64,000 bases of DNA from Chelonoidis abingdonii (GCF_003597395.2 NC_133769.1:44623831-44687830), one strand, 5' to 3'; shown: positions 45,061 to 56,985, counted from the stretch's first letter. Notes: a model not told the origin generated them from the letters alone. Numbers and translations: made by a program.

Positions 45061-48000
45061 GTGAGGGCCGGGGTCAGGGGCTTCTCCTTCACTGCCAGCC
45101 CGGGTCTCTGAGGGGTCCCCTCCCGGGGCTGTTTGCCTCGGGCTCCCCCGGGCCCAGGGGGAAGGGCAGGCCTGGCGGCCGGCGGGCACTCACGGTGGTG
45201 AGCCTGGTAACCCCGCCCCCCGCCCGTTCCGCTTCAGATTGCAGCCAAGGATCCTCGGGACGCGCCGAGCAGCCGGCGCTGGCAAGGGCCCTTCCCAGGG
45301 ACAGTCCCTGACGCCGAGAGCCCCGCGGTGCTGCCTGCTCGTTTTGCTGTTGGGGCAAAGCAGAGCAATAGCCCGTGTGAAAGCGGGGGAGGGGGGGGGG
45401 GGGACGCGTTAATTCTACCGACTACTGAACGTGAGCTGCTCCCTCTTCTCCGCGTTTGTAGTGTACCCATCGCTGCGCTGGCTATGGCCCGGTCTGCGCT
45501 ACAGATCTATATCGGGATAACTAAGTTGCTAGGGCTGTGGATTTTCAGTGACATAGTTACACTGACCTAACCCCTTATGTGGACAGCGGTATGTTGGCAG
45601 GAGAGCTTCTCCCATCCACATAGCTACCACCTCTTGGAGAGGTGGATTAAGTATGCAGACGGGAGAAGTGCAGTTGCAGTGCTGTAAGTAAGGCAAGCCC
45701 TCAGTAAAGGGAGATGGAGGCTCTTTGCCCCCAGCCCTCTGGATTTGTGTGATTTTTTTTTTCCTGACCCTTAACTCCAAATGTTGTAATTCCCAATATA
45801 TGTTTCAGTTCACTGACGTTATGAGTCAGTAGTGTGTATTACAGCAAGACTTGAAATAAATGCTTTGGCTTACTAAATGTGTTCTGTTTGTGCAGACCAC
45901 TGGGCTCGTGGGACTAGCTGTAGCTGAGAATCCTCATGAGGTATGTTTCAAGTATATTTTAATATCTAATTGACATAGAGTGGATATCAGAGTATTCACT
46001 TGTTTTGCTTGACTCCCCTCCTTTGGGGGGGGCAGGAAAGGGAGCAATAGCTCAGTGGTTGAGCATTGGCCTGCTAAACCCAGGGTTGTGAGTTCAATCC
46101 TTGAGGGGGCCACTTAGGGATCTGGGGCAAAATCAGTACTTGGTCCTGCTAGTGAAGGCAGGGGGCTGGACTTGATGACCTTTCAGGGTCCCTTCCAGTT
46201 CTGGAAAATAGGATATCTCCATTAATTAATTTATTTATATTTTAAGTATCTTATGATGCTATGGGGAGAGTAGTTATTTGAAGTCTAAAACTTGACCAGC
46301 TTCAAAACGTTCAGTTTGATGGAGAATATTGGCTACGGCCTGGAAAGGTTTACTTTTAAAACTAAAAAAGGCAGTTCTTCTGCAGATATTTTTTGTTCTA
46401 TAAATATAAAAAATTGCCTTGGTAGTTGCATCTTAGAAACAATTAATTTCCAAAATCACTTACAGTAAGGCTTTTTTCTGAGCAAACATGAAGTAGTAAT
46501 AATTTTTCTTTGTAGAGCCCTAAAATGGTGAAAAGAACTCTAACTTATAAGATGGAGTGCAACTATTTAGGTTTGGTGGTTTTTAAATTTAATTACTATT
46601 CCACATGCACAGATTTTCCCAGATGAAATAATAGATTCTGCAGCCCCATACTAATGTTTCTGTAAAATGTAATACAGTCAAACCCTGCCATAACGCAAAA
46701 TCACATATAACGCGATCACAGGTTGGCTCCCCTTTAAGGTACAGTATAATACAGTATGGTACTGTACCAATGGTCCCCAACACCAATGCAGGGAAGAGAA
46801 GCTGCAGCTCTGCACCTGCTGGGGACAGAGAATTCCAGGGCTTGAAGTGGGAGAGCTTCAAGAGGAGCTGCGGCTCCCCACCTGCCGGGGACAGAGAACT
46901 CTGGGGCTGCGGGCGCCGGTGCTCTCTGTCCCCGGCAGGTGCGGGGCTGCGGCTTCCCTCTCGCTTCAAGAGGAGCCGTGGCTTCCCGCCTGCCTCTGGC
47001 TACGAGAGGAGTTCTCTGTCCCAGGCAGGTGGGGAGCCGCGGCTCCTCTTGAAGCGGGAGAGAAGCCGCAGCTCTGCACCTGCCGGGGACAAAGAGCACC
47101 GGCTCCCGCAGCCCCGGAGTTCTCTGTCCCCGGCAGGTGGGGAGCCATGGCTCCTCTTGTAGCCGGAGGGAAGCCGCGGCCCCGCACCTGCCAGGGACAG
47201 AGAGCTCCAGGGCTGCGGGCGCCGGTGCTCTTTGTCGCTGGCAGGCGGGGAGCTGCGGCTCCTCTCGCCTGCTGGGCACTAGGCACCAGGGGCACTAAGC
47301 TTTGGAGAGCACCTAACTGATTTGAAACCCTGCTATACCACAACCCCGCATTTAGCGCGATGGGATTTTTTGGACCCCAAAGGTCGCGTTATAACGGAGT
47401 TTCACTGTACCTGATCTACGGGGCAGGAGAGGTGTCTAGATTGTAAACTCTTTGGAGCAGGGACCCATATTTTGTTAGGTGTGTATAGTGTCTAGTGCAG
47501 TGCGGCCTTGGCTCAAGACACAAGCTCGTAGGCATCACTATAATACAAAGAATAAATCTCTTGATAATTCTCAGTGGCACTCCTAAGGAAGTAGCTTGCT
47601 AGTTCATCTAGGATAGAGGTTTCCAATGTGTGGGATGCACCCCCTCGGGGGATGTTGTGGCCTGGACCAGCCCCCATGGGGGAAAGCGGGGAAGAGGAGA
47701 GAGCAACACTCAGCTCTGCTTCTGCCCCCCAGCTGCCAGCTCTGCTCCTGGTCCCACCCAGGCCCCCCTGCCTGCCCATAAGGCCTCGTTGCCCCCAGCC
47801 TTGGCTCCCTTACCCCTGTCTGCTTCCCCCCTTCTCAGAGCAGTGGCCTTGCTTCTGGCTGTGGGGGGAGAAAGCAGGCAGGGGAAAGAGGGGATGCAAG
47901 GTAAAAGTTTGGGGGCCACTGATCTAGGACATAAGATTTTCCACTAATACATTTGAAAGGACTCTTAGATTGTTTAATATTACAGCAATCCCATATCGTT

Positions 48001-51000
48001 CTCTAAAACGTTGAAATTTTCAGACAATGCAATAATCCCACTAGGGAGAGCTGTTGCCAGTGCCACTGCTACTGTTGCTTGGAAAGAGTTAACAGGAGTA
48101 TAAAGCTCCTGCAGATAAAGAGCCATATCTACTGGGCTGTCTTACAGCTTTTATGAGAGTAAATTTAGGGCTGCAATTAACCCATTGGTCTTAACAAGGC
48201 TGTTTTCCTTTTCTTCTCCTGCTGTTGTCTGTATAATTCTTCTTCTGCTCCTTGCCCTTTCCACTCCTATTCCTTCCACTCAGAAGTTACCCTGTTGGTT
48301 CCACCTTCTCCTACTACAACCCAATCTCATCTGTTTTCCAGCTGCTGTGAATTTTTTCCTAACCCCTGAAGTTTCTTAAAAACATGCTGAGGGTGTTCAT
48401 TCAAATCCACAGACTATTCTACGGATGAATGTAAATGAAATCCTAACATCAGCACCGGTAATAGGTGCCCTTTTTAATGGACTCGGGGGAAGGGGGGGGC
48501 AGGGCGGAGGGCAGTATCTTTGGTTTTGATTATTTGCTTATTTTCTTTAAGGCTTTGTGCCAATTAACATCTCTGGGATAGATTAAGGGCCAGATTTTGA
48601 GAACAGATTAAAATATTCACAGCATACTTCATGAGGAAAGTAGTAAACAAGATTAGCAAGGTAGTTTTATACTCTACAGATGAGTCCAAACTGGAACCCC
48701 AAATTGACACACATCCTGGCCCAAACCCAGGTCAGAATTCTGCCGTCAGACCCAGCTACTTTATTGGTATAGCCAGTGTGAATTTGAATGCTGTAGTTCT
48801 CTGTGTTTTACTCTGTGGGCTTGTTGATTATTTAAATATTTCTGTTAACAGTCATTTATTATTTACACACTTCCACGTCTTCCAATCATTTCAGCACCTG
48901 AGAATACTGTATTCAAAAATCCTCACTGTTCTGCAGGACATCCCCAAAGATGCAGCATATAGGAAATACACTGAACAGATTGTAAATGAGCGGTTTAATA
49001 TGGTAAAAACAGTAAGTATAGCACTACTTGTAAATATTTTCTATACAAAATTTGTACAACAAAGACTATAGTATTCTCAAAATCTCAGTTTATCTTCAGG
49101 GAACATATAGAAGTTATTCATTTCAGAGAGATGATCAAGGTTACGTACTCTTTCTGATTACATAAACTACTACTCTTTTGTGTATTTAACTAGAAAATAG
49201 CAATGGTGTCTCATCACTGATTTCTGCTAAAAATAGAAATAGAAAGTAATTATCTGAAGATCTGCAGAATAGCAGACTTCTGGGTATTTTATTTACACTC
49301 ACTTATTCTTTTAGCTCTTTAAAAAAATGCTGAATGACAAGAAACAACTACTTTTCTATGGGGCAGGGTCAAATAGTTCATTCTAGTGTTGCATTCTTGC
49401 TTTTGTTTGACTACAGTGACTTGTTGAATGGATGAGTATCTTATTTCTCCAGAAAGCTATGATCACACTTTCTGTCCACAATCTGTGGTACAACAGAATG
49501 CTATTTTTGCTTCTCTGTACATCTGAATTGCAATAAAATAACTTTTTTGGGGGTATTTCTCTTTATATTTTTAATGAGACATTGCTTATAGCAGGAAAGA
49601 ACAATACTGGAATCATGTATTACTGCAGTGTAAAATAGGTCACCTTGAAGCTAACTCATTTGAGTGGTTACATTTAGGAAGAATTGGACACTGTGTATGA
49701 TCTATTTTAAGTTCTGTCTTTGAGTTCTGCACTTGATATTTTAAAATAAAACTAAACATTTATTTTATTTTACCTGAATTCACAGGAACCTAATGTGCAA
49801 AAACTAGAAGACAAAATGAAAAGTGGTCAGATAGAAGAAGTGATAATACAGGTAAAGTTTGATACTGTTCAAAAATGCCTTGCTGAAGAGCAACAACTAG
49901 ATACGAGTGCTTTCTTTCTCTTCTCTGAAAACAGAAATGACAAGTATTAAGAGTGTATTAAATATAGAATAGCAGCATGCCTTTTGAAGCTGTAAGAATA
50001 CAGACACAAAAAAATTCCCTCAGGAATACAGAGTTAAAGAAAACCCTGTTTCTCTGCCTCCCCCACCCCCCTCAGCCTAGCAGGGGGCCAGAGACCCGCA
50101 CTCCCTACCCCCCAGAGCCCAGCCATGGCTGTCTCAGCCCACACACTTGTGCCCCTTTCTTCCCCAGAGCCCAGCTGTGGGGTGCCCCCAGCCCAGAAAC
50201 TCCCAGAGCCCAGCTGCAGAGCTGCCTCCTGCCCAGACACTCATACGCTGTAGGCCCCCCTAGCCTGACACCTGCTTTCCTTCCCCTCCAGAGCCCAGCT
50301 GCGGGCCCCTCCCAGCCTAGACACCCACACAACCTAACCCCCAGAGCCCAGGGAGCCAGAGGGAGAAACAGCCTGATGTTGGGTCCTGGGCTTATGTGGA
50401 GTTTCCTGCATGCCACCTCCTTCCTTCAGCACATGCTGGGAACTGCAGCTGCCAGGAACCCTTCAGCTCCTTCTCCCTCCCCACCACAGCAGTGTCTTCT
50501 ACTTGCAACAATTCTGCAGCCCACTTCTGTGGTGAGGGAAAAATGAAATTCAACACTCACAATGTTAATTTCAAAACAAATTCTGCATGCACAGTGGCAT
50601 AGAATTTCCCCAGGATTATCTATCCTACCCACATACAAACCCTAAGACGGATCCATGCTTGGCTTAGAGGAACAATGTTAGTGCTCAAGTATTCCCGTGG
50701 GCCAAAGAGGAGAAGTGTACTGCTTGAACAACCTTTCCTGCTTGTTAAGTTCTCAGACTGCATGACCATGATGTGGGAGGGAGAGAAGGCAGGAAGGTTT
50801 AAAAAGAGGTGTCGGTCATTCTTTTCTTTTCAGTTAAGAAGCACTGGGGTTGGGAGTACGGAATCTTTGGTAGCTCCCTCTCGCATGGTTGCCAGTCAAG
50901 ACAGGAAAGGTGACAGAGCAGCCCTTGGAGCCTGGAGTTTCTCTGTGAATTGTTCCCCCCCTGCCCCCATAGATGTGGATTGAGTTGCTCTGTTGGTTAC

Positions 51001-52697
51001 ATGGAGTTAAGACCATTTCCACCCTTGGAATGGTCTTGAACTCCTTTTAGGTGACCTCACTCTCAGTTTGGGAACCAATATGCTGCAGTGTCACTTGGAG
51101 TGGGTGTTGAGTAATCTGATCTTGGGTTGGCAGGGTAAAGGTATGTTTGTAATGAATGATCTCATTCATACTATTTGGGGTTATATAACATAATTCTACA
51201 ATTTGTTTTAATTTAGTTATAAATCGGCCTTAATTCAACATCTGATTAATCTCCTTTTACAAATGGATTGTAAATTCTTCAAGGAAGAGGAATCTTTTTG
51301 TTATGTTTATATAGCACCTAGTATCTTGGAGCCCCCTAGGAATTACTGCAATACACATAAGAATTTACATTTTCTGCTTGCCTTTAAGAGAAGTTGGGTT
51401 GCTGTTATTCAGTTTTTATTCAGAGTTTTTTCTCACTCATGTTCAACTAATCAGATAATTAATCTACAAACTTCTAGCTTTTTAAAATAGAAGTTATGTC
51501 ACAAATAGAGAATTCTTGTAAGAACATACCGCTCATGACATAACTGTAGCTATAGGTAGGGCCCTACCAAATTCACGGCCATGAAAAACACGTCACAGAC
51601 CGTGCAATCTTGTCTTGTGCGCTTCTCCCCTATACTATATAGATTTTACTGGGAGACCAGTGTTTTTCAAACTGGGGTCGTGACCCAAAAAGGGGGTGCA
51701 GGGGAAGGGGGAGTTGCAAGATTATTTTGGGGGAGTCACAGTGTTGCCACCTTACTTCTGTGCTGCCTTCAGAGCTGGGCGGCCATAGGCCAGTGGGTGT
51801 TGGCCGGGCACCCATCTCTGAAGACAGTGCCCTGCCAGTAGCAGCACAGTAGTAAGAGTGGCAATACCATACCATGCTATCCTTACTTCTGCACTGCTAG
51901 CGGCAGTGGCTCTGCCTTCAGAGCTGGGCTCCCGGCCAGCAGGCAATGCTCTCTGGCTGCCCAGCTCTGAAGGCAGTAGTGAGTGTAGAAGTACCGCAAC
52001 CCCTCTGTGATAACCTTGTGACTCTCCCCACAACTCCTTTTGGGTCAGGACTTCTACAATTGCAACACTGTGAAATTTCAGATTTAAATGGCTGAAATAA
52101 TGAAATTTACAACTTTTAAAATCCTATGACTTTGAAATTGACCAAAATGGACCATGAACTTGGTATGGCCCTAGCGGTAGGGCAGATAGAAATGCAAATT
52201 TCTGCATTTTTTTAATTTACTGCAGTGCCATTCTACTTACTCTTGTAAATTTGAACTCTATCATAATTACAGTCGGCTTCATGGACTGTTCGGACATGTT
52301 TCAGAGTAGCAGCCGTGTTAGTCTGTATCCGCAAAAAGAACAGGAGTACTTGTGGCACCTTAGAGACTAACAAATTTATTTCAACTTCAGACATGAGAAT
52401 AGATTTTATGGCTTTGCTTTGTGATCCGTTGGCCCAATGACTGAATTGCTTGCAAAGCACTCTAGATGGAACTTTGGTATCCAAAGAGCTTGTAAATTCA
52501 TAAAATATGTTCTCCAATTATAGATTAGTTAGACTTAGATTAATATTTCAGAATATAATTAATATTAAAAGTCTCTTGTATATTTTTATCAACAGGCTGA
52601 AAGTGAGCTCTCTCTGGCAAGAAAAATGGCACAGTGGAAACCATGGGAGCCTTTAGTTGAAGAACCTCCTACTGACCAATGGCGATGGCCAATATAA
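45040..52697 (+). CDS. NDUFA5: NDUFA5 gene: complex I 13 kDa B subunit, complete CDS in five exons
   Basis: Five plus-strand exons with canonical GT/AG junctions encode 116 residues, the usual length of vertebrate NDUFA5. Exons encode MAGALKK; residues 8-22; 23-61 ([19 protein letters not shown]); 62-83 ([11 protein letters not shown]); and 84-116, ending in the diagnostic [12 protein letters not shown]. The protein is an accessory subunit of mitochondrial NADH:ubiquinone oxidoreductase in the matrix (peripheral) arm; it has no catalytic centre and serves assembly and stability. All introns fall between codons. The promoter is a CpG island with NRF1 palindromes, fitting the known NRF1 control of respiratory-chain genes. 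The ASB15 divergent partner and the putative IQUB promoter downstream match mammalian gene order. No damage was seen, so this should be the functional gene and not a processed copy. Confidence 0.98.
45486..45690 (+). repeat. Short MITE-like repeat in NDUFA5 intron 1
   Basis: Contains gtgacatagttacactgacc and gtggacagcgg, the same vocabulary as 20461 and 56706. Boundaries are uncertain. Confidence 0.4.
45896..45940 (+). CDS. NDUFA5: NDUFA5 coding exon 2
   Basis: Acceptor TTTGTGCAG, donor GAG|GTATGT. The 45 bases encode [15 protein letters not shown], the conserved N-terminal segment of the family. Confidence 0.97.
46044..46222 (+). mobile_element. tRNA-derived turtle SINE, plus orientation
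   Basis: The head reads like a tRNA: A box in agctcagtggttgagc near 46049, B box gagttcaatcc at 46090-46100. The body (ggtcctgctagtgaaggcag and ggtcccttccagttctgg) is diagnostic. It is a SINE, not a tRNA gene: the 3' half does not fold as a tRNA. It lies in NDUFA5 intron 2. Confidence 0.9.
46675..47407 (+). mobile_element. pogo/Tigger-like MITE with internal GC-rich array
   Basis: Ends CAGTCAAACCCTGCCATAAC and GTTATAACGGAGTTTCACTG are inverted, flanked by TA on both sides (46673-46674, 47408-47409). The middle is a GC-rich array with eight copies of an 18-base unit in both orientations. The ORFs inside are shadows of that array. It lies in NDUFA5 intron 2. Confidence 0.75.
47430..47540 (+). 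repeat. Ancient LINE/SINE tail fragment
   Basis: The gtctagattgtaaactctttgg wording (here in part) and tctagtgcagtgcggcc match the tail at 1450-1520. Confidence 0.5.
47614..47921 (+). mobile_element. hAT-type MITE with perfect target duplication
   Basis: The 8-base duplication atctagga is identical on both sides (47606-47613 and 47922-47929). Ends TAGAGGTTTCCAA and TTTGGGGGCCACTG are loosely inverted. The interior is GC-rich and noncoding. It lies in NDUFA5 intron 2. Confidence 0.8.
48000..48890. other. NDUFA5 intron 2, remainder: nothing recognised
   Basis: Ordinary intron sequence up to the exon 3 acceptor. A 146-residue frame that runs into exon 3 is accidental. Confidence 0.6.
48895..49011 (+). 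CDS. NDUFA5: NDUFA5 coding exon 3
   Basis: Acceptor CAATCATTTCAG, donor ACA|GTAAGT. It encodes 39 residues beginning [10 protein letters not shown] and containing [18 protein letters not shown]. The first residue is His where mammals have Arg, a single codon change at the junction. Confidence 0.97.
49786..49851 (+). CDS. NDUFA5: NDUFA5 coding exon 4
   Basis: Acceptor GAATTCACAG, donor CAG|GTAAAG. It encodes 22 residues, [11 protein letters not shown] onward to EEVIIQ, a charged helical segment typical of the family. Confidence 0.97.
49977..50625 (+). repeat. GC-rich interspersed repeat with tandem units, NDUFA5 intron 4
   Basis: Repeated cccagagcccagctg units separated by about 60 bases suggest an imperfect tandem array. 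The right end carries attctgcatgcacagtgg and agaatttccccagg wording shared with 35946. The ORFs here are low-complexity shadows. Confidence 0.5.
51254..51346 (+). repeat. Ancient LINE/SINE tail fragment
   Basis: The gattgtaaattcttcaagg and tagcacctagtatcttgg wording matches the tail at 1450-1520. Confidence 0.45.
51557..52173 (+). mobile_element. hAT-type MITE, about 617 bp
   Basis: Ends TAGGGCCCTACCAAATTCAC and GTGAACTTGGTATGGCCCTA-like are inverted. Flanks gctatagg and gcggtagg agree in 6 of 8. Internal sequence includes a further palindromic segment (gggtcgtgacccaaaaag). It lies in NDUFA5 intron 4. Confidence 0.65.
52297..52385 (-). repeat. Foldback-family fragment, minus orientation
   Basis: The reverse of the family tail: agcagccgtgttagtctg and gtggcaccttagagactaac. 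Related to 26380, 44086 and 59410. Confidence 0.75.
52596..52697 (+). CDS. NDUFA5: NDUFA5 coding exon 5 and stop
   Basis: Acceptor TTTTTATCAACAG. It encodes 33 residues ([11 protein letters not shown], then [12 protein letters not shown] and DQWRWPI) and stops at TAA 52695-52697. The tryptophan-rich C-terminus is diagnostic of NDUFA5. Confidence 0.98.
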   Translation, partial: AESELSLARKMAQWKPWEPLVEEPPTDQWRWPI

Positions 52698-53285
52698 TAG
52701 TCAGCATTATTTCTGTAACTACTTGAGAATCGGAAAAAACCACTTAATTAAATATTAGTATCATGTTACTGAAAATTTTGTCTTTAAATTAAAGAAAATA
52801 GCTTTTTGTATATGATTTCTTTTGCCTCTATTTACATTTAGCAGGATGTAAAGGTCCAGTCTGACTTTCTTGCAAAAATGCTTTACTAAATCTTTGTTAA
52901 GGGCAATCTGATTATTTTATTTCCTAGCTTGTTGATTTAACAATATATTTAAGTAGAAACAAACTTTCTTCTGTGTAATTAGAAACAGAAACTTTCTTTT
53001 GTGTAATTACCCTTCTTTTCTTGTCTGATCCACTTCTTGACATTTTATCAGCATGGAAGCAATTTTCATGTCTCAGACTCTGGATTGTGGCTACACTGAA
53101 CTGGCTAAGGCAAGAAGAGGAAAGGGTGAACTGCATTTTACATAAATGCCTGATGATCAGCTGTGGTGAGATAAATACAGATAAAACTGTGTGTCCGTTT
53201 GATACGTTTGATTAAAGTGGTACATTTGTAAAGTTTTGGAAGTCACTCTGGGAAAAGGGAAATAATAAAAAACAAGTCTGCAACC
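52698..53285 (+). other. NDUFA5: Probable NDUFA5 3' UTR with candidate polyadenylation signals
   Basis: Candidate signals are ATTAAA at 52747-52752 and 52788-52793 and AATAAA at 53264-53269. A short imperfect tandem duplication (units 52955-52980 and 52981-53008) lies inside. Which signal is used cannot be decided from sequence. Confidence 0.4.
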
Positions 53286-56232
53286 AAAATTTTTTAACTA
53301 ATGGAGGCAAAAAGTACTAAATTTAAAGTTCCACTACCCTTCCACATGTGAATTTTGTTTGATAGTGTGCTGGTAATTTTTAAGGATTTGAGAATCACTG
53401 AGGATAATCCTAAGAGTATACAAATGCATCTGTGACTCAGCTAATGCTGTGTTGATGTGAACTGGCATATAGCCTTCAGATAAAAGAACTTGACATTCAT
53501 AATTGATAGTTTGGGCCACATTGTTTTCCTGTTTACTTAAATGGGAATAGAGTAAGACCATTTGTGAAGAAAATATTTCAGTGTGCTTAATAAACCTGTA
53601 GAGTTCAACATTGAAAAGCATAACAGTTAGAAATCACAGGGATCAGAGCTGAGGCTATTTTTATTTATTCTTTCAGTACCATGATCCAAGTAATGCTTTC
53701 AAGTTTGCAAGTGACATATAGCCTCTGAGGAACAGTATGTGAGCTAACAATGCAGTTTTATACAGAAGAACTCACAGTGAGCATTAAGGATTTAAATTAA
53801 TAGACTGCCAATACAGCCATATATAAAACAGCTAGTTTCAGAGAGGCTATTTCCTTAACTAAAAACTGTTGCATTTAGAGATATGGATAATGTTGCAGGA
53901 GAACTCTAATCTGCAGTTCATCATGCAGATACCATGAAGTTAGCAAGCAGACTACAACTAAGATCCCAAAATGTTGGGTAGTTACATGGAACTTACTTCA
54001 CGTTACTTGTATATACAAGGCAGTTGACCTCTTGGGGGGCATAATTAAGAAGCCCAAAGAAAAAGTCAGTGATAAAGGCATTTTCAGCTTAGGATATGGC
54101 AAAGCTAGAACTCTGTACACAGTATGCATGTTTCATTTGCTAAGCCCACTTGATTAAACTCTTCTTCCCAAATGCACCACTCCCCACACTTGTTTTGCAA
54201 AGCCTATTTGTTTTATTCCCACTGAAAAAAATACATAAACTGAGAAGTTTTAGCACTGCTATGTATAGGAGAGTATTATTACAAAGGGTTGGAATCCCTG
54301 CTAGAAAATGGTTTACATATAAATGCTATTAGATTTGAATGCTAAAGTAAGGGATTGTCTATATAGCTATCGAGTGCACATGTGCACTGTAATATTTTCA
54401 ATACAAGTATTTTCAGGTAAGGAGTAGCCAACTGCATATGTGAAATATTTCATGCACTCTTTTTTTTTTTTTTAAGCAAATTATCAGATTATACAGGTAA
54501 ACTGACATGGATTAGGACCCTGCTTTGAGTTGATATTCATACAAAAATAAGAGCTCCAGAATGTTGAGATTCCAGATTGTGGCTGAAGAGATAAAAGTAT
54601 TGGGCAACACCAAATAAATGATTATGTGCATTTTCAACATGAGATGTAAAACATCTTTTCCATACAAAATTTCAACAACTTTTAAATGAAAAGAGTCTAA
54701 GTCTGTATCTTTTTGTGACTAAAGAATAGCTATTCACACTTCAGGCAGGATTGGATTTGATTTAAATCAAACCTGTGTAAATATATAAAAGTGTTTTGAC
54801 CTATAAACCTGTGACGAAATAAAGGAAAATGGGGCTTCAGCTACCGAGTGGTATTTTCAGTAACAAAACTACAACCGTTCTGTACTGTAATTGGATTTGA
54901 TATTCAGGAGGTAATTGTAAATATATATTTTGGATATTCAAAATGTATTAAAGGTTGGATATGGACTCGACTTTTAGGAGTTTAATATCATACATTGTTC
55001 ATAGTGGTGGACTTTTCCTTATGAATTTTCACATAAGTAATTTGATTTAACCTATGCTTGTTTTGTTATGAGGAACTAATGAGAGCCAAATACCTAATAT
55101 ATAGGCAAGAGCAAGCTTAAAGTTGTATACATTTAGGATACTGGAGAAATGGTAAGGAGAAGATCGTTGGGGAGAGTATACAGGCAAAGAAACTAACTAG
55201 ACTTGTAGTAGTATCATCCCACTATGTGTTGCTTGTATACTTTTAAATGTTTGACATATCTGTTTAGAGTGCATATTATTTGGGGTGGGGGTGTGTTCCT
55301 ATTTTTACAACACCAAGTATGTATTTGGGAAAGTACTGTAATACAGAACAATATATATATATTAATTTACTACATTTGTAGAATTTCTAAATAGTTTTAA
55401 AATTATATTTATACTGAATTGAATGGACGGAGCTGTTACAGTAGCTGACCAGTTGATGTTTTCAGGACAAAATTGCTAGTTTATATTTTGTAAATATCTG
55501 AATGTTTACATTTTGAATAATGAAGTTCTAAAATATTCATTTTAAAAGATTATTGCCAAGTTAAACTATCTTTTGGTTATGTTAATGAGAGGTTTTTAAT
55601 AGACTCCTCCAATTTTTAATGGGTTCCATAGCTTAGCTGGATTTGTTTATTTGTAGTATTGCTAGTAATCCACAATAAGATTTTTTTTGTTAAATGGTAA
55701 GGGCTAGTATCTTCCAAGATAAAGCCACTAGATTGCATTCCACATGAGGACTGCAGTTAGGTAAAAAAATGCAATTTTGTTAGATGACAAATGACAAACG
55801 ATTATAAGCTGAATGAGGGTGAGCAATGTCAGATGATGAAAGAGGAATTAAAATAAATGGTTTTAGATAATGGGTACTGAGCTGATGTGAGACGAAGATA
55901 TGCAAATTAGTATGAATTATGATATTGCATTTAGTAGTTTTCCCATATACATAAGAGAACTTTTCTTATCACATCTCCAAAGTACAGTAGCAACTGAAAC
56001 AAAGAAAAAATCTTGCGCCAACTCTTCTGAAAACAAGAAAAGGGATGTAGTAGTTAAGTAGAAGTATGTGTTGTAGTCTTCAAAACTATCTTCCAGTACT
56101 TTCTTCCTTCTTCACACACACAAGGTATGTCTGCAGTAGTGTTTTTGACTTTGGTTAATTGGCAAATTACCTCAAGGTGGCTAACACATTTTGTAAAGTT
56201 AGCTATGTTAGTCCTAGGACATTACACAAGGC
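53286..56232. other. Intergenic downstream of NDUFA5, nothing recognised
   Basis: AT-rich with no coding resemblance on either strand and no clear repeat. A later or longer NDUFA5 3' UTR cannot be excluded. Confidence 0.5.
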
Positions 56233-56372
56233 GGTGAGGTAATATCAGTTATTGGACCAATTTCGGTTGATGGAAGAGACAAGCTTTTGAACTTCATAGA
56301 GCTTCTTTCAACCTTCTTCAGCTTGTCTCTTCCACCAACAGAAGTTGGTCCAGTAAAAGATTACCTCACCCA
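56233..56372. repeat. Foldback repeat around tggaccaa
   Basis: Left arm ggtgaggtaatatcagttat and right arm attacctcaccc are inverted, with ttggaccaatttcgg versus gaagttggtcca and agagacaagctt versus agcttgtctctt between them. Built like the aagctt foldbacks. Confidence 0.8.
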
Positions 56373-56705
56373 CAGTTCCAGGCTACAATAATTTCTAGTT
56401 TTTGATTAAAATGGTATACTTTTAAAGTTTTGGAAATCACTCTGGAACAAACAATTGGTGAGTGTCTAGACTAGCCTGTACAAATACGTTAACTACCTGG
56501 AGTTAGGTGGGAATAAATTAATTAGTGGGTTGGTTGGTTGGTTTGTTTTTTTTAAACACTTCAGTGAAAACAACCCTACAATTCGCTAACATGGGTTTTC
56601 TTGCTTTTTTTTCCCTAAACTGTTACTACAAGTTGAGAACCCGTTATGGCTTATTCCTATATTAAACCACATAATGAAAATAATTGCAAGGGGTGTAATT
56701 ATCTT

Positions 56706-56985
56706 GGGCTGTATCTACACTATGGAGATTGTGCTAGCTGTACTGTTGACATTTAATTCCTTCCATCGGTGCACGTTTTCTGTTGGTGTAGGAATGCCAC
56801 CTCCCTGAATGAAGTTAGATATGGCGACGGAAGCATTTTTCCATTGACAGTGCCTAGTGTAGATGCAGCTAGGTTGGCATAGTTATGTTGGCTGGGTGTG
56901 GGTTCCCCGCATCCCCTGCCCTGACTGATGTGGTTATGGTGGTAGACCAAGCTGCAGAAAACAGCAAGTAAATCATATGTGCTCT
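56706..56985 (+). repeat. Short MITE-like repeat
   Basis: Begins gggctgtatctacact and contains cctagtgtagatgcagc. Same vocabulary as 20461 and 45486. Confidence 0.45.

Larger units (their letters stand above)
44610..45420 (+). promoter_or_regulatory. NDUFA5: NDUFA5 CpG-island promoter
   Basis: The sequence changes abruptly to GC-rich with many CpGs upstream of and across NDUFA5 exon 1, ending in intron 1. It has no obvious TATA box close to the ATG and carries several GCGCATGC-type motifs. This is a typical housekeeping promoter. It might also drive a minus-strand transcript, but ASB15 begins more than 10 kb away and is expected to use its own muscle promoter. Confidence 0.8.

Noticed and set aside
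46044..46115. tRNA gene
   Set aside because: A and B boxes are present, but the sequence runs on into the turtle SINE body and the same unit occurs reversed at 16292-16480.
46734..47343. Long overlapping ORFs on both strands (up to 181 residues)
   Set aside because: They fall in the GC-rich inverted array of the pogo-like MITE. Low-complexity P/R/G/A-rich peptides in several frames of both strands are expected there; no family resemblance.
48631..49071. 146-residue ORF upstream of and through NDUFA5 exon 3
   Set aside because: Only the 39 codons between the acceptor and donor match NDUFA5; the rest is intron read-through.
49977..50546. 189-residue proline/serine-rich ORF in NDUFA5 intron 4
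   Set aside because: Lies in a GC-rich interspersed repeat with imperfect tandem units; no splice or family support.
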